From: Ignavibacteria bacterium UBA6688
Lineage (GTDB): Bacteria > Bacteroidota > Ignavibacteria > UBA10030
Direction of reading: 5' to 3'
DNA: 22,711 nt
Assembly: GCA_002454845.1 (NCBI GenBank)
Contig: DKJQ01000161.1
Coordinates: 29,701 to 52,411 of the forward strand
Part shown: positions 1 through 7,202 of the stretch, piece after piece
Layout of the letters: each line of letters starts with the position of its first letter
Position numbering within the stretch: position 1 is the stretch's first letter
Made by a program: the position numbers and the translations under genes
The notes under the pieces: model-generated
Database searches by the model: none
The model's input: the letters and a program-made list of their open reading frames with translations, nothing else
What the model was told of the DNA's origin: nothing

Positions 1-584
1 GCGAAGGTGTTGTCGACTACCACCGTCGCTCCGGCAGACGCACCCGCGTGGGAGAGCCGCTCCAGGTCGAGGATCTTGAGCGTGGGGTTTGTCGGAGTTT
101 CGAGGTACAGGACCTGGCACCCCTTCGAAACTTCGCGCTCGATCTTTTCATGGTCTTCCGTATCACAGAGCATCACCTCCACACCGAAGCGGGGGAGAAA
201 TTCCAGAAATATCTTGCTCGTCCCCCCATAAGTATCCTTGATGGAGACGACCCGCTGGCCGGGTGAGAGGAGAGTGAACAGCGTATTGCTGATTGCCGCC
301 ATGCCGGTGGCAAAGCTCGTTGCTGCCTCCGCCCCTTCCAGGATACGGATTTTTTCCTCGAACACACTTACCGTGGGATTGGTATTCCGGCTGTAGATAT
401 GCCCTTCCTGTTGCCCGAGGGCGACCTTCATCCATGCATCGACATCGTCATAGGCGAAGGTGACGCCGTGGACCACCGGGACCTGCGTCGCGCCGTACGG
501 AAATTGTTCAAGTTCACCGGCCCAGACCGAGGTGGTTCCGGGTTTGAGGGTGCGCCAGTCGACAGACTTTTTCTTCTTTGTCAT
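1..584 (-). CDS. Trans-sulfuration PLP enzyme (cystathionine gamma-synthase/lyase type), 3' end cut by window
   Basis: The frame begins at ATG 584-582 and runs off the left edge after 194 codons, so only the N-terminal half is present. Visible family marks are YSRNTNPT at residues 64-71 (the YSR that contacts PLP phosphate), a small-residue ATGMAAI stretch near 92-98, DTYGGT at 117-122, and LETPTNP plus VVVDNTF at 161-194, where the Asp of DNTF is the one that pairs with the PLP ring nitrogen. The Schiff-base lysine would lie beyond the window. Family members make or break C-S bonds of cystathionine, homocysteine or methionine in the cytoplasm; the half seen cannot separate MetB, MetC, CGL or methionine gamma-lyase. 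A ribosome site (AAAGG) lies about 6 bases upstream of the start. The frame has no stop inside the window and codon use looks normal. Confidence 0.93.
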   Translation of the reverse strand, partial: MTKKKKSVDWRTLKPGTTSVWAGELEQFPYGATQVPVVHGVTFAYDDVDAWMKVALGQQEGHIYSRNTNPTVSVFEEKIRILEGAEAATSFATGMAAISNTLFTLLSPGQRVVSIKDTYGGTSKIFLEFLPRFGVEVMLCDTEDHEKIEREVSKGCQVLYLETPTNPTLKILDLERLSHAGASAGATVVVDNTF

Positions 585-672
585 ACGTAACCTTTCAGAG
601 AGGTGAACAGTCCTTGAAAGCCTTATCGCCCTGCAACCGTTGCAGATCTGGAAGTGATTCTATCTCTCGTCC

Positions 673-700
673 AATATATCAAAAATCATGGGTGACACAA
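673..700 (-). promoter_or_regulatory. Candidate promoter of the PLP enzyme gene
   Basis: Read on the minus strand there is TTGTGT (700-695), a 16-base spacer and TATATT (678-673), about 90 bases before the ATG at 584. The -10 box has one mismatch to TATAAT and the -35 box two to TTGACA. The rest of 585-880 (about 300 bases) shows no convincing gene; it separates this gene from the end of the radical SAM gene transcribed in the same direction. Confidence 0.35.
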
Positions 701-880
701 AACCATTGCCGTTGTGAAAGTCTGGCGTGTTCGGATCACACAAGCGGGATGTGGGGAAATGGGTCACCGGGGAGGGGGGATGGACGGTGTGCAATTGATT
801 ACAGAACGGGGGTATCGAACGTGGAGCAAGGAAGCTGAGTAAGCCCTCGACTCAAAATTGGAAACAGGAATCATTGCGTA

Positions 881-2371
881 CTACGCCCGCGCCAACTGGC
901 TCTCGAGAACCTTGCGAAAATGGTACCCGTAGATCGAGAACGTGATCGCCAGAGGGAACAGCCGCGGGCGTGTGAAGAGAGTCCAGAGGAACAATCTCCA
1001 GTATTGCAGGCGTTCCTTTCCGATGACCCCCAGCCATACGGTCGATTTCAACAGCGCCAGGAGGTCTGTGTATTGGACGCGCGGGGAGCGTACTCGCGGC
1101 GGCTTGAACGTGCGAAGAAAATGCCGCACCCGCGCATAGTACTGCTTCGGCGTGTAGATTGACCCGAGGATGTCCAGGTATCCCTTGACCAGGCTTTCCC
1201 GGCTCATGCGGGGGATGAAGTTCATCGAAACGTCGGTATTGTCACCGCTCATGGTGCCGAGCAACCTTCCCTCTTTGCCCAGCCTCTGGTAGAGCTTCGA
1301 GCCGACAGGGGCATTGAGGAGTCCCACCATGGCGGTCACAATCCCGCTCTCCTGGATGAACTCTGCCATTTTCCGGAAGATCGTTGCCGGGTCGCTGTCG
1401 AACCCGACGATGAATCCGCCGTTCACGCGGAGCCGGTGGTCGTGGATCTTTCTGACCGACGCAATCAGGTCGCGGTTTCTGTTCGGGAGTTTGTTGCATT
1501 CCGCGAGGCTCCCCTCGTGTGGCGACTCGATACCGACAAACACGGCGTCAAACCCCGCCCGCTCCATCAACGACATCAGCTCCTCGTCGTCGGCAAGGTT
1601 AAGGGAGGCCTCCGTGGAGAGGGCGAACGGATGGTTGTGCTGCTCCATCCAGCGGATCAGGGCAGGCAGGATTTCCTTTTTCAGTTTCTTCGTGTTACCG
1701 ATAAAATTGTCGTCTACGAGGAACACGTTTCCCCTCCAACCGGAAGTATAAAGTCCCTCGATCTCCGCAAGGAACTGCTCCGACCCTTTCGTCCGTGGCA
1801 CCCGGCCGTACAGCACTGTAATATCGCAAAACTCGCAATCATACGGACAACCGCGCGAATACTGTACGTTCATCGAGGCGTACCGTCGCTGATCCAGGAG
1901 ATTCCAGAGGGGAATGGGAGAGGAACCAATGTCGGCCCATCTGTCGGTGCGGTAAGTATGGCCCGCGCGGCCGAGGCGAAGATCGTCGAGGAACGGCGGG
2001 AGCGTCAGCTCAGCTTCATTCAGGACCAGGTGATCGACCTCTTCGAATTCCCCGGACCGCGCGGTGAAAAGCGGTCCGCCGGCTACGACCGTCCTGTTGA
2101 ACGATTTGCATCGGGCGATGATCTCTCGCGCGGAACGTTCCTGGATCGACATACCGCTGAGGAAGACGAGATCCGCCCAGAGAAGATCTTCATTGCGCAG
2201 CGTTCGGACGTTCAAATCGATAAGGCGTTTCGTCCAGCCGGAAGGAAGCATGGCCGCAACAGTTAGCAAGCCGAGCGGCGGGAGACTTGCTTTCTTCGAG
2301 ACGAATTTAAGCGCGTGTTTGAAACTCCAGAATGTTTCCGGGTAGGTGGGGTTGACGAGGAGAATATTCAT
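881..2371 (-). CDS. B12-binding-domain radical SAM protein (HpnP-like / DUF4070 type)
   Basis: 496 residues. The N-terminus (MNILLVNPTYPETFW) and the next ~130 residues have the Rossmann-like pattern of a cobalamin-binding domain, with LPPLGLLTVAAMLP at 30-43 and VVAGGPLFT at 95-103. The classical DxHxxG B12 motif is not evident, as in many proteins of this class. The radical SAM core follows: YSRGCPYDCEFCD carries the CX3CX2C cluster ligands at Cys175, Cys179 and Cys182; VDDNFIGN (219-226) and VGIESP (279-284) match further core motifs. The C-terminal ~120 residues with the basic, aromatic YYARVRHFL segment resemble DUF4070. Relatives include the hopanoid C-2 methylase and other methylases or ring-forming enzymes; the substrate cannot be told here. 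The start is ATG 2371, and an upstream open frame overlaps it as ATGA. No biosynthetic partner gene is adjacent. Confidence 0.9.
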   Translation of the reverse strand: MNILLVNPTYPETFWSFKHALKFVSKKASLPPLGLLTVAAMLPSGWTKRLIDLNVRTLRNEDLLWADLVFLSGMSIQERSAREIIARCKSFNRTVVAGGPLFTARSGEFEEVDHLVLNEAELTLPPFLDDLRLGRAGHTYRTDRWADIGSSPIPLWNLLDQRRYASMNVQYSRGCPYDCEFCDITVLYGRVPRTKGSEQFLAEIEGLYTSGWRGNVFLVDDNFIGNTKKLKKEILPALIRWMEQHNHPFALSTEASLNLADDEELMSLMERAGFDAVFVGIESPHEGSLAECNKLPNRNRDLIASVRKIHDHRLRVNGGFIVGFDSDPATIFRKMAEFIQESGIVTAMVGLLNAPVGSKLYQRLGKEGRLLGTMSGDNTDVSMNFIPRMSRESLVKGYLDILGSIYTPKQYYARVRHFLRTFKPPRVRSPRVQYTDLLALLKSTVWLGVIGKERLQYWRLFLWTLFTRPRLFPLAITFSIYGYHFRKVLESQLARA

Positions 2372-2763
2372 AACTGCCGCTCCTCCTGCTCTGAAGAGTT
2401 GCGGGTGAGAGAAGTTCCCCGCCGACAGTGCAGGCTACGAACCAGATGAAAATCACGCTGCAGATGCAGCCACGCGTGTACCTCGAATCTAAGGAAGCGA
2501 AGCACCTTCGCGACCGGGGAAGTGATGGAGGGAGAGCACCGTTTTGAACCCGGGGTACGCGACGTCAATGTACGGGGCGCAAAGAAAAAAAACAACCGGG
2601 CTGTTCTCATTCATGGGAATAATGAACGGTGAGTCGTGCAAGATGCGGTGGGGTTGGGGTCTCATCCCAAAGATACTTCGGCATGTCTTGTTTCAGTATG
2701 CAGGTCCGATCCCGTATTACCCCCTGCAATCGCTCTTCCGTGTTCTCTTGTTCTTCCAGTCTC
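2372..2763. other. Region without a convincing gene; possible decayed coding sequence
   Basis: About 390 bases between the radical SAM start and the small frame before the XRE regulator. On the minus strand a 41-codon frame at 2614-2489 has mostly G/C third positions, then stops. A different minus frame continues to 2368, where its TGA overlaps the radical SAM ATG. This patchwork looks like a frameshifted remnant, but neither piece matches a family I recognise. No clear promoter or repeat was seen. Confidence 0.3.
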
Positions 2764-2934
2764 ATGGTCTGGGAGGCTCTCATGACAATGTCGCGGGCGG
2801 CCCCGTTCTGCTGGATGCTGTGGGAGATCGCGATCAAACCTCCGCCGGAGGACCTCAGCTACCGTCACGTCTGGGCGATGCTGCCGACGTTTTACTTTTT
2901 GGGGCCCGTGCTTGCGCGGAGGCAAAACCGATGA
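2764..2934 (+). CDS. Small hypothetical protein, possibly the tail of a decayed membrane protein, coupled to the XRE gene
   Basis: 56 codons from ATG 2764; the TGA at 2932-2934 overlaps the ATG of the next gene (ATGA), the arrangement of translationally coupled pairs. Third codon positions are mostly G or C, unlike chance frames. The product is rich in Trp, Phe and Met, with a hydrophobic C-terminal stretch (VWAMLPTFYFLGPVLA) followed by ARRQNR, suggesting a membrane segment with a positive cytoplasmic end. Small XRE regulators are often paired with a short multi-pass membrane protein, so this may be the surviving 3' part of such a gene. The open frame extends further upstream to 2629, but that part has less biased codons. 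No family was recognised. Confidence 0.35.
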   Translation: MVWEALMTMSRAAPFCWMLWEIAIKPPPEDLSYRHVWAMLPTFYFLGPVLARRQNR

Positions 2935-3131
2935 AGAACAAGATTCGAGAGTTGCGCGAGGCCCGGAACATATCGCAGGAGGAGCTTGCCCGGATCGTGG
3001 AGGTGTCGCGCCAGACAGTGAACGCGATCGAGAACGACAAGTACGATCCGATGCTTCCGCTCGCTTTCAAGATCGCCGCGGCGTTCGGGACGACGATTGA
3101 GCAGGTCTTCGAACCGCCGCGTAAGAAATGA
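2931..3131 (+). CDS. Small XRE-family helix-turn-helix transcriptional regulator
   Basis: 66 residues starting MKNKIRELREARNISQEEL, the standard opening of the short Cro/C1-type regulators. The HTH covers about residues 4-58: SQEELARIVEVSRQTVNAIE holds the two DNA-binding helices, followed by the family-typical NDKYDPMLPLAFKIA and IEQVFE. The protein is almost only the DNA-binding domain and probably acts as a dimer at a local operator. GGAGG lies 8 bases before the ATG, which decides this start over the longer in-frame opening to 2544, whose upstream residues do not resemble a domain. It overlaps the small upstream frame by ATGA. The gene ends facing the GH16 gene, with only 72 bases between them. 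Its targets are unknown; the preceding small gene is the natural candidate. Confidence 0.88.
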   Translation: MKNKIRELREARNISQEELARIVEVSRQTVNAIENDKYDPMLPLAFKIAAAFGTTIEQVFEPPRKK

Positions 3132-3152
3132 GAGGGTTGTTGGATGAAGGCT

Positions 3153-3172
3153 CAGAGCAACTGTGTGCTCTG
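3153..3172. terminator. Small hairpin between convergent XRE and GH16 genes
   Basis: CAGAGCA and TGCTCTG form a perfect 7-bp stem with a 6-base loop in the 72-base gap where the two genes converge. There is no clear T-run on either side, so intrinsic termination is only a possibility. Confidence 0.25.
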
Positions 3173-3203
3173 TACCTCTGTGGCAATTCCCGGCCAAGCT
3201 TTC

Positions 3204-4040
3204 TCAAAAATACTCACTCCTCTGATACACGCGCACATAATCAACGTCATGATATTGCGGGAAGACGGTTGTTGAATCCGGGTCGCCGGGCCAGCCGCCC
3301 CCGACCGCCGTGTTGAGGATCAGGTAGTGGGGCGTATGCGGGATCCCGTCCGTGGTCGCATGGATAAGCCGGTCGTCCACATACCAGCGGATCGAGTCGG
3401 GCTCCCACTCCAGCACATAGAGATGGAAATCCTTCGTATAGTCGGTCTCGTCCCGGAGTGTCCCCGAGCTCGTTTTCTTCTGTCCGTCGAACGAGTAGTA
3501 ATGGAGCGTTCCGTACAGAACGTTTGGCTCATGTCCCAGGAACTCCATGATATCGATCTCGCTGTACCAGGGGCGATCTTCGGGGATCAGCCGCTCCTTC
3601 CCGTTGGCGACCGCTTCGGCCATGAGGTACTCCATCTCGTAGTTCCGGTTCTGGGGAAAGAGCCAGTGGGCGGGCCAAAGGCCTTTGCCCCCGGGGAGTT
3701 TTGCGCGAATCTCGAAACGGCCGTAGGTCGGACTAAACCTTCCTTTAGTGTCGAGCCGGCCACTGGTGTACTTCTTCGATCCGTACGTTCTCACCTGGCT
3801 CCGCATGCGCAGATTGCCTTGCTCGAGATATACTTCGTCCGGGAGGTAGTACTGGAGTTCATTATGCTTGCTGTGTTCGCGCAGCAGAACATTCCATTTT
3901 TCTTTGTCGAGACGGTTGTCGTTGAAGTCGTCCTGCCAGACGAGCCGCCAGCCTTCCGGGGTGCGGGGCTGGTCTTCGGTTGGACGGCAAGAGGGGAGAA
4001 AGAGTGAGACGGCCAGAATTACCATGAAAGAGAATTTCAT
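3204..4040 (-). CDS. Glycoside hydrolase family 16 lipoprotein (beta-glucanase/laminarinase type)
   Basis: 278 residues. The N-terminus MKFSFMVILAVSLFLPSC is a type II signal with the lipobox LPSC, so Cys18 should be lipidated and the enzyme held in a membrane facing the periplasm or outside. The catalytic EIDIME at 161-166 is the GH16 ExDxxE signature (nucleophile Glu161, acid/base Glu166). Also typical are YTSGRLDTKGRFSPTYGRFEIRAKLP (split around 91-116), GLWPAHWLF at 120-128, the FHLYVLEWEPDSIRWYVDD block at 205-223 and LILNTAVGGGWPG at 240-252. Length is normal for a single-domain GH16; there is a short insert (131-157) before the active site. Likely substrates are beta-1,3 or mixed beta-1,3/1,4 glucans. 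AGGAA lies 6 bases upstream of ATG 4040. It may follow the M1 peptidase gene, but 326 bases with repeats lie between. Confidence 0.93.
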   Translation of the reverse strand: MKFSFMVILAVSLFLPSCRPTEDQPRTPEGWRLVWQDDFNDNRLDKEKWNVLLREHSKHNELQYYLPDEVYLEQGNLRMRSQVRTYGSKKYTSGRLDTKGRFSPTYGRFEIRAKLPGGKGLWPAHWLFPQNRNYEMEYLMAEAVANGKERLIPEDRPWYSEIDIMEFLGHEPNVLYGTLHYYSFDGQKKTSSGTLRDETDYTKDFHLYVLEWEPDSIRWYVDDRLIHATTDGIPHTPHYLILNTAVGGGWPGDPDSTTVFPQYHDVDYVRVYQRSEYF

Positions 4041-4138
4041 AATTGTTCCTGTTTTGGCTTATGAAGAACGAACCGCGAAGAGTGTCGAGCACCTGGGCCA
4101 ACGTCAACAAACCAAGCCGGCCCCCCAAAACCACCGTC

Positions 4139-4163
4139 ATGCCGAAATGCAGTTATTCGGCAT
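4139..4163. repeat. Perfect 8-bp hairpin upstream of the GH16 gene
   Basis: ATGCCGAA (4139-4146) and TTCGGCAT (4156-4163) are perfect complements around a 9-base loop, about 100 bases before the GH16 start. It could be an operator or RNA hairpin in the GH16 leader; there is no T-run. Confidence 0.35.
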
Positions 4164-4294
4164 CTGTCCCGAGCCTGCGCTAAGAAACTGGGCCTTGTTT
4201 AGATCCCGAATCAAGTCAGGGAGGGTACGTTGTAGGAGAGTTCGGGATGACGCAGCTTCTATAAGCCTGCGGCGGCCTCTCGCTCCCGAATCAA

Positions 4295-4350
4295 GGTTCC
4301 AAGTAGTAGAACGCTATCGCGTTCTTCAGTTAATAGGCCTCCGGCTGGCT
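4295..4350 (+). repeat. REP-like palindromic element, copy a
   Basis: The stem AGAACGC/GCGTTCT (4308-4325, loop TATC) is followed by a T/A-rich joint and the shared core AGGCCTCCGGCT. It belongs to the family described under the finding on covarying palindromes. Confidence 0.6.
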
Positions 4351-4366
4351 GGGATGACCGGTTTTA

Positions 4367-6052
4367 TTACGGCATCCCCCTCTTCGGATCCAGGTACAGA
4401 GTCCGCAGCCGGACATCCACGTAGAACATCTCCTCGGCAACGCGGAAGTCGTCCGGGTTCAGGCCATTCAGGTTGAGTGTTTGTGACGAAGTAGTCGGGT
4501 AGATGAAAGAATAGGTCCCCTTTGCGGTCGTGACCTTCACCGGCATGGCAAATCCCTCCACATCTGCTCCCCAGCGGTAACGCAGCGTGACATCCTCGCC
4601 GCTCTTCGTCAGCATCAACTCGAGCACGGGGATCTTCGACTTCTTGAAATACTGATCGTAGAAGGTTCCGTAATCCTTCCCGGCTTTCTTGTTGATGTAC
4701 CCAAACACATCCTCCGCCGTGACGATCGAATGCCGAAAATCGACCGCGAGCCCCATCACGATCTTCCACCAAAGTTTGTCGTTACCGATGACATGTCTCA
4801 GGGTATTGAGAACAAGCTGTCCCTTGTCGTACATGTCCCCCGCCCCGCGCTTGTGGACGCTGTACGTGCCGATGATCGGGGAACGGTTCTGGACGTTGGG
4901 CTTCTTTCCGTTGACGTACTTCATCGCCTCCTTGTACCCGAAGAGGGACTCCACGTACACTGCCTCCGCGTACGCGCCGAAGCTTTCATGGATCCACATG
5001 TCGGCAATATCCTGGGAAGTGACGCTGTTCCCCCACCACTCGTGCGCCGTCTCGTGGATGATGATGAAATCGAACTTCACCCCCACGTCCGAAGAGCCGG
5101 TGCCACGGTACCCCTGCACGTAGTTGTTCCCATATGCTACTGCGCTCTGATGTTCCATGCCCAAGTGGGGGGATTCGACCAGCTTGTACCCGTCGCGCGG
5201 GAACGGATACGGTCCGAAGTGTTTTTCAAAACACTCCATCATCGGCCTCACCTGCTTGAAATGTTCCTTTGCCTTCTCCAGGTTGTACGGCTTCACGTAG
5301 TAATCGAGCGTCAGTTTCTCGACCCCATCGAACACTTCACCAAAGTGCGCAAACTGGCCGATGTTTACCGTGACATTGTAACTGTTGATCGGGTAGCTGA
5401 TGAACCAGTCGAAGCGCGTCCATCCGCCGTCGAGTTCCGTGGTTGCCCGCAGCCGGCCGTTGGAGATATTCGTCAGTCCCGCCGGCACGGTGAGGCTCAG
5501 GAGCATGCTGTCCGGTTCATCCGACTGGTGGTCCTTGTTCGGCCACCAGAGACTCGCTCCGGTTTCCTGGCATGTCACGGCGATCCAGGGGTTTCCCTCC
5601 TTGTCCTTCGTCCAGGTGAACCCGCCGCTCCAGGGCGGGTTGGCCGCCACCTGCGGCGCACCGGAGTAGTAAATGGTCACCCCGTGGGTCGTTCCCTTTT
5701 TAAGTTTATGGGGGAAGGAGATGAAGAATGCATTTCCGTCGCGGGTGTATGAGAGAGTCTTTTCGTCGTCCCCTTCGATCCGGTCGATTTTCATATTCTC
5801 GAACAAATCGACCTGCATCCGATCAAAGTCATTGACGGCACGGAAAACGATCCGGTTGGAGCCGCTGATCGCGCGTGCCGCGGTATCGACCTTGATGTCG
5901 AGATGATAGTAAGTGATATCGTAACAGGTCCGTTCGGGACTCATCATGCCGCGGAGGCTGTCGGCGTGCGTAAAGCTGGGTGGTTGTTGTGCCGGGGCAT
6001 TGGAGAGGCAAAAGGCCAGCGGGAGGAGGAGCTTAAACGTGAACGGTTTCAT
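4367..6052 (-). CDS. Exported M1-family zinc metallopeptidase (aminopeptidase)
   Basis: 561 residues. A Sec signal peptide covers about 1-21 (ending NAPAQ). The N-terminal beta-sandwich runs from about 40 to 235. The exopeptidase loop appears as LGMEHQSAVAYGN (297-309), equivalent to GAMEN. The zinc site is HETAHEWWGN at 333-342 (His333, His337) with the third ligand Glu356 in WIHESFGAYAE; Tyr408 in GAGDMYDKGQ is the probable transition-state Tyr. The C-terminal part (475-561) is a small beta-rich domain ending in LYLDPKRGMP. At 561 residues it is much shorter than PepN and lacks the large C-terminal helical domain, matching the short exported M1 group. It should remove N-terminal residues from peptides in the periplasm or outside. 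Its ATG is 2 bases past the stop of the barrel protein gene, so the two are probably one transcript. Confidence 0.95.
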   Translation of the reverse strand: MKPFTFKLLLPLAFCLSNAPAQQPPSFTHADSLRGMMSPERTCYDITYYHLDIKVDTAARAISGSNRIVFRAVNDFDRMQVDLFENMKIDRIEGDDEKTLSYTRDGNAFFISFPHKLKKGTTHGVTIYYSGAPQVAANPPWSGGFTWTKDKEGNPWIAVTCQETGASLWWPNKDHQSDEPDSMLLSLTVPAGLTNISNGRLRATTELDGGWTRFDWFISYPINSYNVTVNIGQFAHFGEVFDGVEKLTLDYYVKPYNLEKAKEHFKQVRPMMECFEKHFGPYPFPRDGYKLVESPHLGMEHQSAVAYGNNYVQGYRGTGSSDVGVKFDFIIIHETAHEWWGNSVTSQDIADMWIHESFGAYAEAVYVESLFGYKEAMKYVNGKKPNVQNRSPIIGTYSVHKRGAGDMYDKGQLVLNTLRHVIGNDKLWWKIVMGLAVDFRHSIVTAEDVFGYINKKAGKDYGTFYDQYFKKSKIPVLELMLTKSGEDVTLRYRWGADVEGFAMPVKVTTAKGTYSFIYPTTSSQTLNLNGLNPDDFRVAEEMFYVDVRLRTLYLDPKRGMP

Positions 6053-6054
6053 AG

Positions 6055-6789
6055 TTAGTTTCTTCCTTCAATGAAGGAGTAAAACATTACATAGAAAACA
6101 ACAGAGGAGGAGAAAGGCACACAGAGGAAATCCATCATCTTTTCAGATTTTTTTGTGTTTCTTCCGATCGAATACAATCTTAACCGTACTCCAACCTTCA
6201 CCGGCACAAAGGTGGTACTCTCATTCTTCGTAAACCCGATGCCGAATTTTCCTTCAAAGAAGAAATTGATATTGCTGCCCGAGGGGATATCGACTCCCGC
6301 GCCGAAGAGGAGGACGAGTGCGTTCTCCGAGTCACCGGGGAACGTGACGCTCGACTGGTCGTCGGAGACCGTGATATCACTGCTGGTGACACGAAAGAAG
6401 CCGACGGTCCCGATGAGGTAAGGAGACTCCGAATCCTCCCGCGTTATCAGGGCGTATTTGATGCCTCCGGTGAGGGTTAGGATGGAAGCAGCGCCCCCCG
6501 AGGTGTGAAGTCCTGCGTCTTCGTACCCGAGGGCTTTGAGGAATTGCTCCTCATCAAACCCAAAATAGTTATAATCGACCGAGCCCACGAGCGTCCACGC
6601 GCGCGCCACAGAATACCCGCCCGCCGCACCGCCGTTAAAACCGAGAGACCAATAATCGGCAAATGCCTGCGGCTTGGTCGGGAGCGACACCCCCCCCGCG
6701 GCCGTGAAGCTCAACGGCGACCACTCCTGCGCAACCGTTGCAGTGGAACAAAGAATGAGAACAAAAGCAACATGGCAAAGAGAACGCAT
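6055..6789 (-). CDS. Small outer-membrane beta-barrel-like protein, unusual C-terminal tail
   Basis: 244 residues from ATG 6789. This start was chosen because AGGAG lies 7 bases upstream and the protein then begins with a clean signal peptide (MRSLCHVAFVLILCSTATVAQ); the in-frame codon at 6852 would put 21 polar residues before it. The mature part shows alternating strands with Gly/aromatic residues (GFNGGAAGGYSVARAWTLVG, TLTGGIKYALI, YLIGTVGFFRV, FGAGVDIPSGSNINFFFEGKF, VPVKVGVRLRL), typical of an 8-stranded OmpA/OmpW-like barrel. The last recognisable strand ends near residue 205. The remaining ~39 residues come from A/T-rich codons, are hydrophobic (SSSVVFYVMFYSFIEG) and look like read-through of former spacer. 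It lies 2 bases before the M1 gene. The function is unknown; a structural or pore role is likely. Confidence 0.75.
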   Translation of the reverse strand: MRSLCHVAFVLILCSTATVAQEWSPLSFTAAGGVSLPTKPQAFADYWSLGFNGGAAGGYSVARAWTLVGSVDYNYFGFDEEQFLKALGYEDAGLHTSGGAASILTLTGGIKYALITREDSESPYLIGTVGFFRVTSSDITVSDDQSSVTFPGDSENALVLLFGAGVDIPSGSNINFFFEGKFGIGFTKNESTTFVPVKVGVRLRLYSIGRNTKKSEKMMDFLCVPFSSSVVFYVMFYSFIEGRN

Positions 6790-6844
6790 GCGGGAGCTCC
6801 TGGAATGTTGTGCGGTACACGGTGCGGTGATTGAGGCCTGGCCG

Positions 6845-6894
6845 GTATCCAAAAAGGAGCACGCTTCGCGTGCTTCATCTGTAGGCCTCCGGCC
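6845..6894 (+). repeat. REP-like palindromic element, copy b
   Basis: ATCCAAAAAGG precedes the stem AGCACGC/GCGTGCT (6858-6874, loop TTC), followed by TTCATCTGTAGGCCTCCGGC. It lies in the 5' leader region of the barrel-protein gene. Confidence 0.65.
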
Positions 6895-7064
6895 ATAAAG
6901 GAGAAGAGAATTGGTTTCATTGTCAATTCGTACATTTACCTAAATAAAGAAACTCAATAAAGGCGGGCTACAAAACACCGTGGTTCGGGATCCACATCAA
7001 GCCAGCCTCCCCCCCGATTGTCAACCTGGTTTATTGACGCAGGCGCGCAATGGATACTGAATAG

Positions 7065-7117
7065 GGATCCAAAAAGTCGCACGCTGTCGCGTGCGTTATT
7101 AATAAGCCTCCGGCTAG
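7065..7117 (+). repeat. REP-like palindromic element, copy c
   Basis: GGATCCAAAAAGT precedes the stem CGCACGC/GCGTGCG (7078-7095, loop TGTC), then ATAAGCCTCCGGCTAGC. Compared with copy b, the outer stem pair changes on both sides (A-T to C-G), so pairing is kept. Confidence 0.65.
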
Positions 7118-7161
7118 CATGACGGGGATTTTATAAAACAAACGCACCACCCCCGCGTGAA

Positions 7162-7194
7162 AGACTTGACAGGTTTTTGACACCTGTCAGGTCT
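7162..7194 (-). terminator. Long hairpin just after addB
   Basis: Arms 7162-7174 and 7182-7194 pair over 13 bases with a single G-U type mismatch; the loop is 7 bases (TTTTGAC). It starts 9 bases after the addB stop on the minus strand, the place for an operon-end structure. No T-run follows on the minus strand, so it may stabilise the 3' end rather than act as a classical intrinsic terminator. Confidence 0.45.
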
Positions 7195-7202
7195 AGCGCC
7201 CA

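Larger units (their letters stand above)
4041..4366. other. Intergenic repeat-containing spacer between GH16 and M1 genes
   Basis: No gene is supported. The spacer holds an 8-bp-stem hairpin (4139-4163), an inverted pair built on ATCCCGAA/TTCGGGAT (about 4202 and 4242-4249), a second nearby TCCCGAATCAAG copy at about 4284-4295, and a REP-like element at 4295-4350. Its make-up suggests accumulated extragenic repeats rather than lost coding sequence. Confidence 0.5.
6790..7202. other. Repeat-rich spacer between addB end and the barrel-protein start
   Basis: No gene is supported in this ~410 bases. It contains two REP-like elements (6845-6894 and 7065-7117) and a 13-bp hairpin just after the addB stop. 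The minus-strand leader of the barrel gene (around 6900-6960) is A/T rich and contains TTGACA (read on the minus strand near 6920-6925), but no well-spaced -10 box was found. Confidence 0.5.

Noticed and set aside
1436..2266. Open frame of 276 codons on the plus strand
   Set aside because: Antisense to the radical SAM gene; the composition is typical of a mirror frame.
2544..2930. N-terminal extension of the XRE regulator in the same open frame
   Set aside because: The upstream residues show no domain, while GGAGG before ATG 2931 and the family N-terminus fit the short form.
4730..5752. Open frame of 340 codons on the plus strand
   Set aside because: Antisense to the M1 peptidase, with no family resemblance.
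7162..7194. Classical rho-independent terminator after addB
   Set aside because: The stem is long, but no T-run follows on the minus strand, so only a hairpin with possible 3'-end role is claimed.
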